Part shown: positions 11,101-21,900 of the stretch, piece by piece | How positions within the stretch are numbered: the first letter of the stretch is position 1 | Layout of the letters: each line of letters starts with the position of its first letter | Assembly: GCA_016711435.1 (NCBI GenBank) | Contig: JADJSY010000003.1 | Coordinates: forward strand, 124,001-188,000 | Length of the DNA: 64,000 nt | Direction: 5' to 3' | DNA from: Lewinellaceae bacterium | GTDB lineage: Bacteria; Bacteroidota; Bacteroidia; Chitinophagales; Saprospiraceae | Position numbers and translations under genes: made by a program | The notes under the pieces: generated by a model | Database searches by the model: none | What the model saw: only the letters and a program-made list of their open reading frames with translations | What the model was told of the DNA's origin: nothing

Positions 11101-11971
11101 CTGCCATATCCCGGTAATGGCGCTGAGTTGCGGAATGGTCACATCCCATCGGGGTAGGATATCCTGGTCGAATTTAAGGAGGTGTACTGCGGCGGGCGAT
11201 TCGCCTGCGCCGACAAAAATTGCCGCCGCCGCCGCTTGCATTGGCGAGGGCGGTGGCTGATTCGAGTTCTACGGCGCCCCCTACGGTTTGCCCGGTATTA
11301 TCCACCCGGATCAAAATGCCGTTGCCGTTTGTGTTGCCGCCCAGGAGCAAATCGCCGCCGGGCAGGGCAATCATATCGCGCGAAAATTCATCGTCGGAGC
11401 CGGTGTAAAAAATGATTTTTTTCCAATTGATAGCGCCGCTTTGGCTTATATTCATCAGTACCACGTCCTCTTCGGACAAGTTGGCTCCCGCCTGGGTACC
11501 CAGTACATAATAAGGAAAAGCAGCGTTCTGTGGCGACGCATTGTGTACGATCCGGGTAAAAAAGTCGCGGCCGGGGCCGTCATACGAACCCAGAAAACCG
11601 AATGTTCCACCTGCCGAAATACGACCCAGCAGTCCTTTGCCGGTATTGTCGGCAGGCAAGGTACCTCCCGCCAGCAGCAGGTCGCCGCCGGGGGTCAGCA
11701 CGGCATCGTTCCAGGCGGAGGCTATGTTCAGGCTTTGTGTCCATTGGATTTGCCCTGCTGCATCGAGGCGGGTAACGGTTGCACGGCTGTTGGCCCCCTG
11801 TCCGAGCACGTAATAATCTGTACCGTGGGGAATTACTTTCGAGAAACTGTTTTCAGCGCTTGTGCCGTAAAGTTGTTGAAATCCCTGGGCATCAGCGTTT
11901 GAGCCGAGTATCGAACCAAAGGCAATCAAGAGCAGGATACGTAGGGGTGTGTCGTACAAATTATCATTCAT
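8178..11971 (-). CDS. T9SS-exported PKD/HYR/beta-propeller-like protein (three frameshifts)
   Basis: Four overlapping frames join into one protein of about 1,260 aa. It starts MNDNLYDTPLRILLLIAFGS with a signal peptide ending near NADAQ. Then come delivery-of-data style blade repeats (LDAAGQIQW, GDLLLAGG), a PKD domain (YSWNFDDPLSG), two HYR domains (PPVISNCPPNV; PPSLSCPL), about eight SBBP-like blades with DFDPGAG and VYTTGSFTG words, and a C-terminal T9SS type A sorting domain (YPNPFNLTTTIEF ... RKLVVIR). Frame changes occur near 11215-11219 (an extra T in a T-run), near 9826 (a missing A) and near 8652-8656 (a missing A). Each is a one-base homopolymer change that restores a continuous family-like sequence. 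It is likely a surface or secreted protein whose function cannot be named. Confidence 0.82.
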
Positions 11972-12091
11972 GCCATTTCATTTTGTTCGTTAAATTGATT
12001 TTTCACGAACAAATCTATTTCAAATATTCAGATGGACATGTATATTGATGTTATTTTGATTGGAAGGCGGATAATAATTAGGTCTTGATGA

Positions 12092-12196
12092 TTTACGCCG
12101 TGGAAGGTGTTCCTCCCTTGCCTATTCACTCAGGCCCGTCGCCGTGGCTGGTCTTTAGTGAATAGGTAAAGAGAAGTGCCTGCCGGGGCGAAAAAA
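12092..12196. repeat. Hairpin repeat R1, copy A (internally deleted)
   Basis: The block starts tttacgccgtggaaggtgtt and runs through ccttgcctattcactcaggc. It matches 14881-14940 with about one difference in 60 bases and ends with the same cctgccggggcgaaaaaa tail. CCTATTCACT pairs with AGTGAATAGG, but the inner stem present in copy B is missing. A further 12200-12320 stretch has related words (ggggcgagaacacc). Together with copy B it brackets 12.2-14.9 kb. Confidence 0.75.
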
Positions 12197-12330
12197 CACC
12201 ACGCGCGGTGCAGGGCATCCGTTTTTGGGGAGCGATAAGACCACGTGAGGCGGACATGGTGAGTTTGGAAAGTCTTGCACCCAGCGGGGCGAGAACACCA
12301 GGCGAGGGCGAAAAGCCATAGGATGTTTTT

Positions 12331-12362
12331 TTTGATAAATGTAAGGTTTCCTCTTACTTTTG
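12331..12362 (+). promoter_or_regulatory. Bacteroidota-type promoter for the DUF433-DUF5615 gene
   Basis: TTTG at 12331-12334 is followed after 20 bases by TACTTTTG at 12355-12362, matching the -33/-7 consensus TTTG and TAnnTTTG. The ATG at 12382 lies 19 bases downstream, giving a very short leader and favouring that ATG over the TTG at 12370. Confidence 0.65.
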
Positions 12363-12381
12363 TACAAAATTGATCGCTACA

Positions 12382-12951
12382 ATGTACATCTACAAAAATA
12401 TCATCACGCTCGAACCCGGTAAACGCAGTGGCAAACCCTGTATCAGGGGGATGCGGATCACGGTAGAGGATATCTTGCGCTGGTTGGCATCGGAAATGTC
12501 ATTTGAAGATATTTTGGCGGATTTTCCGGAACTTACAAAAGAAGACATCGTCGCAGCCCTTGAATTTGCCTATGAGACAGCACCGTACAGCCACTGCAGC
12601 CTGATTAGTGTGATGAAAATTCTGGTCGATCAAAATATCTCTTACCGTTTGGTACAGCACATTGCCGGGGTGTTCTCCGAAGTCGCTCATATCAAGTCAC
12701 TCGATCTTATTGATGCCAATGATTATCAAATATTTTTGGCGGCACGACAGCATGGGTATGCTGCCGTATTAACCCAAGACGAAGATTTTTACAGCCTTTT
12801 ACTCGAACACGGTACACCGCCTAAAATTATCTGGCTGCGTACAGGAAATTGTTCCACTGCTTTTTTGGCCGAAGTTATCCTGCGCAATATAGATTTGATT
12901 CATCTATTTCTCCAAGATGACATTCAGGATTGTTTGGAAATCTATAATTAA
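12382..12951 (+). CDS. DUF433 antitoxin fused in frame to DUF5615 PIN-like toxin
   Basis: The protein has about 189 aa from ATG 12382. Residues 1-70 are DUF433 (KRSGKPCIRGMRITVEDIL, then FPELTKEDIVAALEFAYE), a small helix-turn-helix antitoxin family. From MKILVDQNISYRL on it is DUF5615, a PIN-like nuclease fold with the acidic residues LVDQN and LTQDEDF. These are normally two adjacent genes. Here one frame crosses the junction through residues of no family likeness (TAPYSHCSLISV). Removing one base near 12576 would give a DUF433 end RTATAA-stop at about 12593-12595, a natural-looking terminus, with the toxin ATG at 12615. The fusion may therefore be a frameshift artefact. The pair is probably a toxin-antitoxin module with RNase activity. 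Confidence 0.8.
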   Translation: MYIYKNIITLEPGKRSGKPCIRGMRITVEDILRWLASEMSFEDILADFPELTKEDIVAALEFAYETAPYSHCSLISVMKILVDQNISYRLVQHIAGVFSEVAHIKSLDLIDANDYQIFLAARQHGYAAVLTQDEDFYSLLLEHGTPPKIIWLRTGNCSTAFLAEVILRNIDLIHLFLQDDIQDCLEIYN

Positions 12952-13095
12952 AGTGGCCTGTGCCAGCAGGTATTGCGCCTTTGCAGTTTCTAACCCTTTC
13001 TTTAAACCCAAACGCTGCGACAATGTCTTTTTCGACCTGCCGCTAGGTACATTTGCTATTGCCTGTTTTTGAATAATACAATACTAGGTAGTTTT

Positions 13096-14211
13096 TCATC
13101 TGCCGTTTTCATCTTTAATCTGAATAGATATTTTAACCCCCATCTTCTCCATGTCATCCATCAACCGTATTTCGTCAACCACATGTCCCATCATCCATAA
13201 TCCTGAAGGGAGTGCGCCGTCTAAATACTGTTTAATACACGCCACCATAGGAATTGCAGTGAAAAGATACGCGTCATCATGTTCTGCCATAATCCGCACT
13301 TTTATCTTTTTCCCATCCATCATTCCTTCGGCTTCATTCAAAAATACCACACCTTGGTATGGAGAAGAAAAAGTATTCACCCCCCATGCGAAAAGTTTGA
13401 GTAATAAACTCGTTGCTAATCCTTTCTTGATTTTTTGGGAGATCATAATAATTGGCATAACCAAGTTATCAACGAACCAATTAAAGCCCGAAACATAAGC
13501 ACCTGTTTCCTTCAGGTGGAACATTTCTTGCGTTTGTTTAATCTCTGCCATCTGAATTGGAAAAAGTTTCATAATGCCAAATCGGTTTCCCATTTCGATT
13601 GTGATGGCATCTCTATATGTTGCTTTCCTCCAAGAACCAGCTTTACAGATATCCGCATTGAATTCCGCTATCAGCGGAATAATTTCCGCGGCTTGCTCTG
13701 CCCGTTCAAAGCGCGCATTCATCGCCATCGCAATGATTGCGCTCTCATATTTGTCAAAATATTGAGCGCCATAGCGCACAAACGTTGACGGCAACCCTGG
13801 GTGTAATCCTGCTTGCGTGATGAAAATACTTTTCTGTTGCTGAATGGATGAGGTCAGTTCGTCCAAATCGTGAAATGGACTCGCTTACGAGAATATCCAG
13901 ATAGTCACATCCCGAAACAAGCGCAGCTGACCGATTTGCTTGATGAAATTCGGAGTAGTTGTTAGAACAATGACAAGTTGTACGCCCTGGAATGCTTGTA
14001 GGAGGCTTTCCAGGTTTGAAGCATCAGCATAACGACAAGCAACTTGCTTGTCGGGAAACTCTCGTTGTAGGCTGGCAGCATATTCGTCTGCTTTGTCTTT
14101 TCGCCTTCCCGCGATAATTACATCAACCTGGGTTTCCTTCAGTAGAAGGCGCACAAGGGACTGACCGACACCTCCATAGCCACCTAAGATTAAAATCGTT
14201 TTACTTTGCAT
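13096..14211 (-). CDS. Saccharopine dehydrogenase-like NAD(P)-binding protein (broken by compensating indels)
   Basis: The 14211 end starts MQSKTILILGGYGGVGQSLV, a Rossmann GxGGVG dinucleotide site, and continues for about 90 residues (IIAGRRKDKADEYA). A stop falls at 13885, and the same frame reopens at once with LDELTSSIQQQ and 250 residues typical of the family's catalytic part. Between about 13918 and 13877 a second frame gives family-like sequence (ALVSGCDYLDILVSES). Two opposite single-base indels about 40 bases apart would explain everything and leave one protein of about 370 aa. It may be an oxidoreductase of amino acid or lipid metabolism; the substrate is unknown. It runs against the neighbouring ORF at 14388, with about 175 bases of divergent intergenic DNA. 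Confidence 0.7.
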
Positions 14212-14387
14212 AAAGGGAATCTTTATGGGGGAATGACAGATAATGGTTTGCAGCTTGGCGTAAATTTTCCGCTACCCTGTGCAGGGATATTGCAACAGTC
14301 CAAATGAAATCTATTTTCACAGCGTGCGTCTGAGATACACCCCGATTTCAACGCAATAAAATTCCATCAATTAATAATAGAAAACCC

Positions 14388-14704
<317 letters not shown>

Positions 14705-14880
14705 ATTAATCATTTCCCCGGACAAACGGCGATGCACCTCGTTCAGGGAATGCCAGGCGGGTTGTCGAGTCGGAGCATGGTGTTGAACATAAAAATTATG
14801 ACCCAATATCTCAAAATTTTGCGCCTCGCCAGGTGTTCCGCCTCATTCCATTCGCTCAAGCCCCAGCGCCGCACGTGGTA

Positions 14881-15008
14881 TTTACGCCGTGGAAGGTGTT
14901 CCTCCCTTGCCTATTCACTCAGGCCCATCGCCGTGGCTGGCCTTTGACCCTGCCACGGCGATGGGCTTTAGTGAATAGGGAAAGAGGGATACCTGCCGGG
15001 GCGAAAAA
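14881..15008. repeat. Hairpin repeat R1, copy B (complete)
   Basis: The full-length copy has an outer stem CCTATTCACT/AGTGAATAGG and an inner stem GCCCATCGCCGTGG/CCACGGCGATGGGC, then the cctgccggggcgaaaaaa tail shared with copy A. The words immediately upstream (ccaggtgttccgcctcattc, 14829-14848) may belong to it. It is followed by a short word repeat (gtgagtagtgaatcaggagt) before recN. Confidence 0.75.
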
Positions 15009-15098
15009 AAGTGAGTAGTGAATCAGGAGTCGTGAGTCCCCCCCAACATTTTTTAAAACAAAAAATTTCAACACTACCTGCTTTCCCGGCATTTACCC

Positions 15099-15106
15099 TA
15101 CATTTG
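15099..15106 (+). promoter_or_regulatory. Putative -7 element of recN
   Basis: TACATTTG matches TAnnTTTG and lies 29 bases before the recN ATG. A clear TTTG -33 element is not evident, so only the -7 box is proposed. No LexA-like operator was recognised. Confidence 0.45.
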
Positions 15107-15134
15107 CCGGCAAAACGCTTTCCTCCGCCAAAGA

Positions 15135-16793
15135 ATGCTGAAACGCCTCCATATCCGCAACTACGCGCTGATTGACGAATTGGAAATCAATTTTTCAGAG
15201 CGACTGACCATCATTACCGGCGAAACCGGGGCAGGTAAATCCATCCTTTTGGGCGCCCTGGGCCTCGTGATGGGCGAACGGGCCGATACCAAGGTCTTCT
15301 ACAACGACCAGGAAAAATGCGTCGTCGAGGCTTTTTTCGACGTGTCGGCCTACGACATGCAGGAGTTTTTTGAAGCCAACGAACTCGACTACGACGACGA
15401 GGTGGTCATCCGCCGCGAACTCTCCCCTGCCGGCAAAAGCCGCGCCTTCGTGAACGACACGCCCGCCAACAACAACGTGCTGCAACGCCTCACCGAATCG
15501 CTGGTCGACCTGCACCAGCAATTCGATACGCTGGACATCCACAACGTGAATTTTCAGTTGCGCATGATCGACGCGCTGGCAGATAACGCGGTGATTCTCA
15601 AAGACTACCAGCAGCAATACAAACAATACGCCGCAGATAAAAAACGCCTGGCCCAGTTGACCGAACGCAGCGCCAACGGCGCCAAGGAAATGGAGTTTCT
15701 GCGCTTCCAATTAGAGGAATTCCAGCGCGCCGAACTCCGGGAACAGGAACAGGAGCAACTGGAAGCCGAAGGCGCCCGGCTCAGCAGCGCAGAAGACATC
15801 AAACGCACCTACGGCGCAGCCTACAACTACCTGCTGGAATCGGAACAAAATATCCTGGCACAATTGCAGGAGATTGGGCGCTCGATGGCCGCCACCCGCA
15901 AACTGACCCCTACCCTCTCGGATTTGAGCGAGCGCTTAGACGCGGTGCTGATCGAACTGGACGAACTGGCCAAGGACTGCGACCGCATTGCAGAACAGAC
16001 GGAATACGATCCGCAGCGCATCGCAGAAATAGAGGAGCGCCTGAACGTCATCTACAAACTACAGAAAAAACACGGAGTCGGTACCGTGACCGAACTGCTG
16101 AACATTCAGGAAAACCTGGAAGCACAAACGGCGGGCTACACCAACCTCGACGCCGAAATTGCGCAACTGGAACAATCCATCGCCAAACAGGAAGCGCAAC
16201 TGACCCATATCGCAGCCACCCTGAGCGAGCGGCGCAAAAGCACCGTCCAGCCTTTTGAAGAGCGGATACACGGAATGCTGAACCAACTGTCCATGCCGCA
16301 TGCCCGGCTTCAGGTGGCCATACGGGACACTGGCAGCCTCACCGCCACCGGCGCAGATGATGTGCAGTTCCTGTTTGCGTCCAACATCGGCAGCAAGTAT
16401 TTGCCGATCAAGGACGTGGCTTCCGGCGGCGAACTCTCGCGGCTCACGCTCTGCACCAAAAGCCTGGTCGCCGACGCTATTCCGCTGCCCACCCTGATTT
16501 TCGACGAGATCGACTCCGGGATCAGTGGCGATGTTTCCCTGAAAATGGGATTGATTCTCAAGGAATTAAGCGACCGGCACCAGGTCATCAGTATCACGCA
16601 TACGCCGCAAATCGCCGCCCGCGCCGATGCGCATTATTTTGTCTACAAAAAAATAGCCGACAACCGCACGCTGACGAATATCCGCCTGCTGAACCACGAA
16701 GAACGTATTCGTTCGCTGGCGGTGATGCTGAGCGGGAACCCGCCGAGCGATGCGGCTATTATGACGGCGGAGGAACTCGTCAAGGGATTGTAG
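15135..16793 (+). CDS. recN: DNA repair protein RecN
   Basis: The 552-aa SMC-like ATPase acts in double-strand-break repair. The N-terminal MLKRLHIRNYALIDELEINF leads to Walker A GETGAGKS (residues 31-38). A long Gln/Glu-rich coiled coil occupies about 160-380. The C-terminal half carries the ABC signature ASGGELSRL and Walker B LIFDEIDSGISG, then the H-loop ISITHTPQIAARAD. The length is normal for RecN. The gene stands alone with its own -7 box and is followed by the large inverted repeat at 16828-17165. The frame is intact. Confidence 0.97.
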   Translation: MLKRLHIRNYALIDELEINFSERLTIITGETGAGKSILLGALGLVMGERADTKVFYNDQEKCVVEAFFDVSAYDMQEFFEANELDYDDEVVIRRELSPAGKSRAFVNDTPANNNVLQRLTESLVDLHQQFDTLDIHNVNFQLRMIDALADNAVILKDYQQQYKQYAADKKRLAQLTERSANGAKEMEFLRFQLEEFQRAELREQEQEQLEAEGARLSSAEDIKRTYGAAYNYLLESEQNILAQLQEIGRSMAATRKLTPTLSDLSERLDAVLIELDELAKDCDRIAEQTEYDPQRIAEIEERLNVIYKLQKKHGVGTVTELLNIQENLEAQTAGYTNLDAEIAQLEQSIAKQEAQLTHIAATLSERRKSTVQPFEERIHGMLNQLSMPHARLQVAIRDTGSLTATGADDVQFLFASNIGSKYLPIKDVASGGELSRLTLCTKSLVADAIPLPTLIFDEIDSGISGDVSLKMGLILKELSDRHQVISITHTPQIAARADAHYFVYKKIADNRTLTNIRLLNHEERIRSLAVMLSGNPPSDAAIMTAEELVKGL

Positions 16794-16827
16794 CGCTGGA
16801 GATAGAACACGGATTGAACGGATTAGA

Positions 16828-17165
16828 CACGGATTAAAAGGATTTTTGCGCTTACGCGCACGTAGGAATAATAGCAACACGGATTAGACGGATGACGCGG
16901 CGGATTTCTCCCTTGTAGAGTTGACACGGATTTTTACACTTACGCATTCCTGAATTTGAAAGAAAAAGGTCAACTCTACGAGGGGAAATCCGTGTAAATC
17001 CGCGTTATCAGCGTCATCCGCGTTGCCAATACTCTACGGCGCGTAAGCGCAAAAATCCATGTCAACTCTACGAGGGAAAATCCGTGTAAATCCGCGTCAT
17101 CCGTCTAATCCGTGTTGCTATTATTCCTACGTGCGCGTAAGCGCAAAAATTCTTTTAATCCGTAT
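16828..17165. repeat. Large inverted repeat (about 118-bp arms)
   Basis: The left arm (16828-16944) and right arm (17041-17165) are reverse complements over almost their full length; for example gcgcttacgcgcacgtagga on the left matches tcctacgtgcgcgtaagcgc on the right. The 96-bp centre repeats the same words (tccgtgtaaatccgcg; tcaactctacgag) in both orientations. There is no ORF inside. Transcribed, it would fold into a long hairpin between recN and the methyltransferase gene. Confidence 0.9.
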
Positions 17166-17207
17166 CCAATATAATCTACGTGCGCGTAAGCGCAAAATTC
17201 ACACTCT

Positions 17208-17807
17208 ATGCAGCAACCACAATCCTTCTGGGAATCCCTCTGGCAAAACGCCGAAACGCGCTGGGACCTGCAAACCGTCTCACCGCCGCTGGCTGCTTAC
17301 GTCGACCAGATTCCGCCGGAAAAACGCAACTTAAAGGTGCTGATTCCCGGCTGCGGAAACGGCCACGAAGCGTTATACCTGCTGGAAAAGGGTTTTACGC
17401 AGATTACCATGCTGGATATTGCGCCAACGGCCGTGGCAAGCCTGCGGCGGCGATTGGATACCGAGTTGCCGGGCTGGCAGGATGCGCTTCAGATCGTTTG
17501 CGGCGATTTTTTTCAGCATGAAGGGCAGTACGACCTGATCCTGGAACAAACGTTTTTTTGTGCACTCGACCCGAGCATGAGAGCTTCTTATGTATTGAAA
17601 ATGAAGGAGTTACTTGCTCCCGGCGGTAAATTAGCCGGCTTGTTATTCGACCGGGATTTTCCGGGCGGGCCACCATTTGGAGGCAGCAGGCAGGAATATG
17701 AGGCCTTGTTCGGAAAGCATTTTCGGATACAAACGATGGAGGCTTGCACCAACTCCATAGCGCCGAGAGCGGGAACGGAGTTGTTTTTTATAGCGGAGAA
17801 AAAATGA
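17208..17807 (+). CDS. TPMT-family SAM-dependent methyltransferase
   Basis: The 199-aa Rossmann-fold methyltransferase resembles thiopurine S-methyltransferase. It opens FWESLWQNAETRWD, as these proteins do, with SAM motif VLIPGCGNGHEALYL and the acidic motif II residues in TMLDIAPTAV. The motif DLILEQTFFCALDP is typical of the bacterial TPMT and thiol/halide methyltransferase branch. The substrate cannot be read from sequence; small thiols, halides or metalloids are possible. It lies 87 bases upstream of era on the same strand. Confidence 0.85.
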   Translation: MQQPQSFWESLWQNAETRWDLQTVSPPLAAYVDQIPPEKRNLKVLIPGCGNGHEALYLLEKGFTQITMLDIAPTAVASLRRRLDTELPGWQDALQIVCGDFFQHEGQYDLILEQTFFCALDPSMRASYVLKMKELLAPGGKLAGLLFDRDFPGGPPFGGSRQEYEALFGKHFRIQTMEACTNSIAPRAGTELFFIAEKK

Positions 17808-17893
17808 GATGTCGCCTGCTCGTTCCTCGCATACTACACCGCTTCCCAAACCAAACGTTACCACACAAATAACGAATAACTAATAACGAAAAA

Positions 17894-18802
17894 ATGCCCT
17901 CTTCCCCACCCTTTCGCACCGGTTTTGTCAACATCATCGGGCGGCCCAATGCCGGCAAATCCACGCTGATGAACGCGTTGGTGGGCGAACGTATGAGTAT
18001 CATCACGCACAAGCCCCAGACCACCCGTCACCGCATTATCGGAATCCTGACAGGCGAAAATTTCCAGATGGTGTTTTCCGACACGCCGGGTTATGTCAAA
18101 TCGCCTTCCTACAAAATGCACAATGCCATGAACAAGTTTGTGGAAGGCACGGTGGAAGACGCCGACCTGATGTTGTTCGTGTTCGACCTGACGGAAGAAC
18201 TGGAAGACGACAATCCTGTGATCGAGGTGCTGAAAAAGGTGGAAGTGCCCATTGTGCTGGTGCTGAACAAAAAAGACCTCGTCGCCGATCAACGCGCCGA
18301 AGACGTGACCGGCTGGTGGAAAAAACGCATCAAAGTGGCCGATTCCATCGCTATTTCAGCGCTGAAAGGCAATGAAGCCAAAGGTTTGCTGGAAAAAATT
18401 GTGGCCTACCTGCCAGAAGGCGATCCCTACTACCCGACCGACCAACTCACCGACCGGCCCGAGCGTTTTTTCATCAGCGAAATCATCCGGGAAAAAATCA
18501 TGATGCTCTACACCGATGAAATCCCCTACTCCACGGAAGTGAGCATCGAGTCGTTCCAGGATTCCACCACCACCAAAGGCGAAAAAATTGCGCGCATTCA
18601 GGCGACTATTTATGTAATGCGCGAAACCCAGAAAGCCATCATACTGGGCAAAGGCGGCGCAGCCATCAAAAAACTCGGCACCCACGCACGCGGTGACATC
18701 GAACGTTTTTTGCAAACAAAAGTATTCCTGGAACTGACCGTTAAAGTGCGCGACAACTGGCGCGACGACGAAAATGCGTTGCAGCGTTTTGGGTATATGT
18801 GA
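17894..18802 (+). CDS. era: GTPase Era
   Basis: This 302-aa ribosome-assembly GTPase binds the 3' end of 16S rRNA. All G motifs are present: G1 GRPNAGKST, G2 KPQTTRHR, G3 DTPG, G4 NKKD, G5 ISALKGN. The C-terminal KH domain has ILGKGGAAIKKLG. The length is normal. The leader (17866-17893) consists of repeated aataacgaataac-type words. A perfect palindrome follows at 18846-18878. Confidence 0.97.
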   Translation: MPSSPPFRTGFVNIIGRPNAGKSTLMNALVGERMSIITHKPQTTRHRIIGILTGENFQMVFSDTPGYVKSPSYKMHNAMNKFVEGTVEDADLMLFVFDLTEELEDDNPVIEVLKKVEVPIVLVLNKKDLVADQRAEDVTGWWKKRIKVADSIAISALKGNEAKGLLEKIVAYLPEGDPYYPTDQLTDRPERFFISEIIREKIMMLYTDEIPYSTEVSIESFQDSTTTKGEKIARIQATIYVMRETQKAIILGKGGAAIKKLGTHARGDIERFLQTKVFLELTVKVRDNWRDDENALQRFGYM

Positions 18803-18845
18803 GGCATATCACTCCTCACTACTGGACTTTTTTTCTACAGCGCCC

Positions 18846-18878
18846 AGACCTATAAGGTTTTAAAAACCTTATAGGTCT
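18846..18878. terminator. Perfect 16-bp palindrome downstream of era
   Basis: AGACCTATAAGGTTTT and AAAACCTTATAGGTCT are exact complements around a single A. It sits between two convergent genes (era and the giant adhesin gene) and could act as a bidirectional terminator because the stem has T-rich flanks on each strand. A dispersed palindromic repeat is the alternative. Confidence 0.55.
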
Positions 18879-18915
18879 CGTTCCACTAAAATATAGTAGT
18901 ATGGGTCACTCTCCC

Positions 18916-21900
18916 CTATCTCACCAGCGTAATATCCCCTTGTTTGGTTCGTACCGTCCCGTCAATAATATCAAATTCTGCATAATACACAAAAACAGCC
19001 GGGTTTTGCAGCACGCCCCGGAAACGGCCATCCCAGCCGAAGTCGGGGTCGTTGGGCAGGAAATTTTCCTTGATGAAAACCATCTCGCCCCAGCGGTCGA
19101 AAATGTAGAACTTCCGCACATTGGGCACCTGGCCCACATTGGCAAATACAAAAACGATGTCGTTCTGATTGTCGTTGTTCCAGGGTGAAAAGGCATTGGG
19201 GATATAAATATTCGGTTCGTCATCCACCCTGACCAACACCCTGTCCGTAGCGGAACAACCGTCGACACTAATAATAGTTACTGTATATTCTGTTGATTTA
19301 TAAGGGCTTACATACGGATTCAACAGGTCAATGATCGAATTCCCGTTAAAACGGAGTCCGTCAGTCGGCGACCAGATCACCGTATCGATCAAGGCCAAAG
19401 GAAAAGAAGATACCGTCGCCTGTATGTTGACGCCTTCCCCCAGTTTGAGTTCTACTTCCGGTGTAACAGAGATATTTGGTTCGGGCGCTTCCGGAATATC
19501 AAGCACTTCATTAAATATGCAGCCGTTGGCATCCCGGATAAACAAATCGTATACGCCGGGGCGCAGGCTTTCAAATTCAGGGACGGAATTGTACGTCTGC
19601 CCGTTATCGATGGAATAAACATAAGGGCCTACGCCGCCGCTGATTTCCGTAAACAAAATAATTCCGTCGTCATCTTTACAGGATGGAGGTTCCAGTTGTA
19701 CCGTAAAATCATTTGGGACATTGGTTTCCTGGAACACTTCGACTTCATCTGTTTTTTTACATCCTGTACTTTGATTGAGCACCGTCAGAAAATAGTCGCC
19801 TGTCTGGCCGACCAGCGGCGTGAGCGTATTTTCACCCGAAATAATCTGCCCGTCGGGTGTACTCCAGGAATAGGTATATTCAGGGCCGGGTGAGGCCGTA
19901 CCCGTCAATTGCACTTCCTGTACGTTGCAGGTGAGCGTCAATGGCGGGCCTGCATCAGCATTCGGCAAGACAATATTAGCCGTCACAGCGACGCCGGCTG
20001 CATTGGAGCATCCGTTCTCTTCATTGATAACCGACAGCGTGTAATCTCCGGTAGATTCCACGATGACAACAGCACCGTTTACCCCGCTGACAATACTTCC
20101 ATTCGAGGTTGTCCAGGAATATGAAAAACTGTTGGAACCTGTTCCCGAAGAAGCAGTGCCCGATATTTCAACCTGTGTCTGCAAACAAGTCAGCATAGCC
20201 GGCGCAGGAATAACAATGGAAGGTAATAAGGTATCGCTGCTTACCACCACCTGGTCCGTGCTGCTACAACCATTTTCTTCGTTCATTACCGTCAGTTGAT
20301 ATGTCCCGCTTTTCACGATGGTCGGCGTCAGGCTGTTGATGCCCGACAGGATTTGCCCGTCTGTGGTTGTCCAAACGTAACTATACTGATTACCTTCAGA
20401 GGAGCCGCTGCCATTCAAAGCAGCAAAAGTAACCGCGCAACTGAGTTCAGTACTTGCGCCGGCTTCCGCGACGGGTGCTTGTTTTACCTCAATGACTTCT
20501 GTAATCACTATGGTTGTACAGCCGTTGGCGTTATTGGTTGCAATAACTTCATAAATACCCGGCTCGTCTACCACAACCTGTTCCGGGTTCGTCAGGTCAG
20601 AGAAATGCCCGTTAATCGTACTCCATTCGTATGTCAGATCATTCAGGGAAGTTATAATTTGCAGCGTCACCTCCTCATTTGTGCAGGTCAAGGTATCGTG
20701 TGCAATCGCTACATCCGGGCTGGCCTGATCGTCGGGTACTACTACGGTATCGGAGGCAACACAATTATTATTCAGGTTTAACACGTATACCACGTACGTA
20801 CCTGCGCTGGAGATCAGCGGTGTCGGCGTGAAGACGCCGCCCACAATAAAGCCGCCGTCATATGCCACCCATTGATAGGCAAAATTGCCCGGAGAAGTGA
20901 CCGTACACCCCAGGTTAATAATCGGCAAAGCGCAACTGATGACCTTTCCGGTATCTACCACAATTTGAGGGACTTCGATATTTTTCAGAACGGTTACACT
21001 ACTATTGGCCACACAGTTGTTGGATTGGTTGGTAATAGCCAGGGTATAAACGCCGGGTTCGTTTACCGTCGGCGAGGGGCCTTGAGCGCCACTCACAATA
21101 TTACCGCCGGCCTGGGCCGTCCATTGATAAAGATAGTTGAAGCCCTGGCTGGAGCCACCGCTGTTCAAAGTAACACTTGCTGCGGTGCAGTTGAGCGATG
21201 CGGGTGTAGCGATCACCACATTCGGCAAATCTATAGACGCATCGATGAATACACTCGCGGTCGAAGTGCAACCATTGCCGCTATCGGTAACGGTCAGCGT
21301 ATACGTTCCACCGCCGTTGACGGTCGGATTCAGCATATCCGGCGCGGAAAGAAAATTGCCGGTATCCGTCGACCAGCTGTAGGAAAACTGGCTTCCCTGA
21401 CTGGCAGAAGCATTTAAGGTGTAATTATTGAGAAAACAGGTAAGTTCAAAAGTATCGCCTGCGTCTGCCTGCGGCGCTGCGTTATCTACGGCAACCAGTA
21501 CCTCATCCGTAGCAGTACAACCATTCAGGCTGTTTACAACAACAACGGTGTACAGACCGGCGCTATCGATGAGTGGCGTTGTACTGTCGCTGCCGGAAAC
21601 GATACCCGGCCCGGTCCACGAATAAACCAGATTCGGCTGCACGGGCGCTGCCGGGTCTCCAATCTGGATTTGTGGCGTAAAACAGTTGAGCAGTTCGTCC
21701 GCCCCGGCATTGGCTGCCGGTGGCAACGTGTCCATCGCGACTTGAACCATTTCAGAAGATGCACAACCATTATCGGTATTAATAATCTCCAGCACATAGT
21801 CACCTGCGGCATCGACCTGCAAAACGGGCGTTGTAGCGCCTGCAAGAATACCCGGCCCGGTCCAGTTGTAGGTAAAATTCGATCCGTTGCTGGAAGCGCC

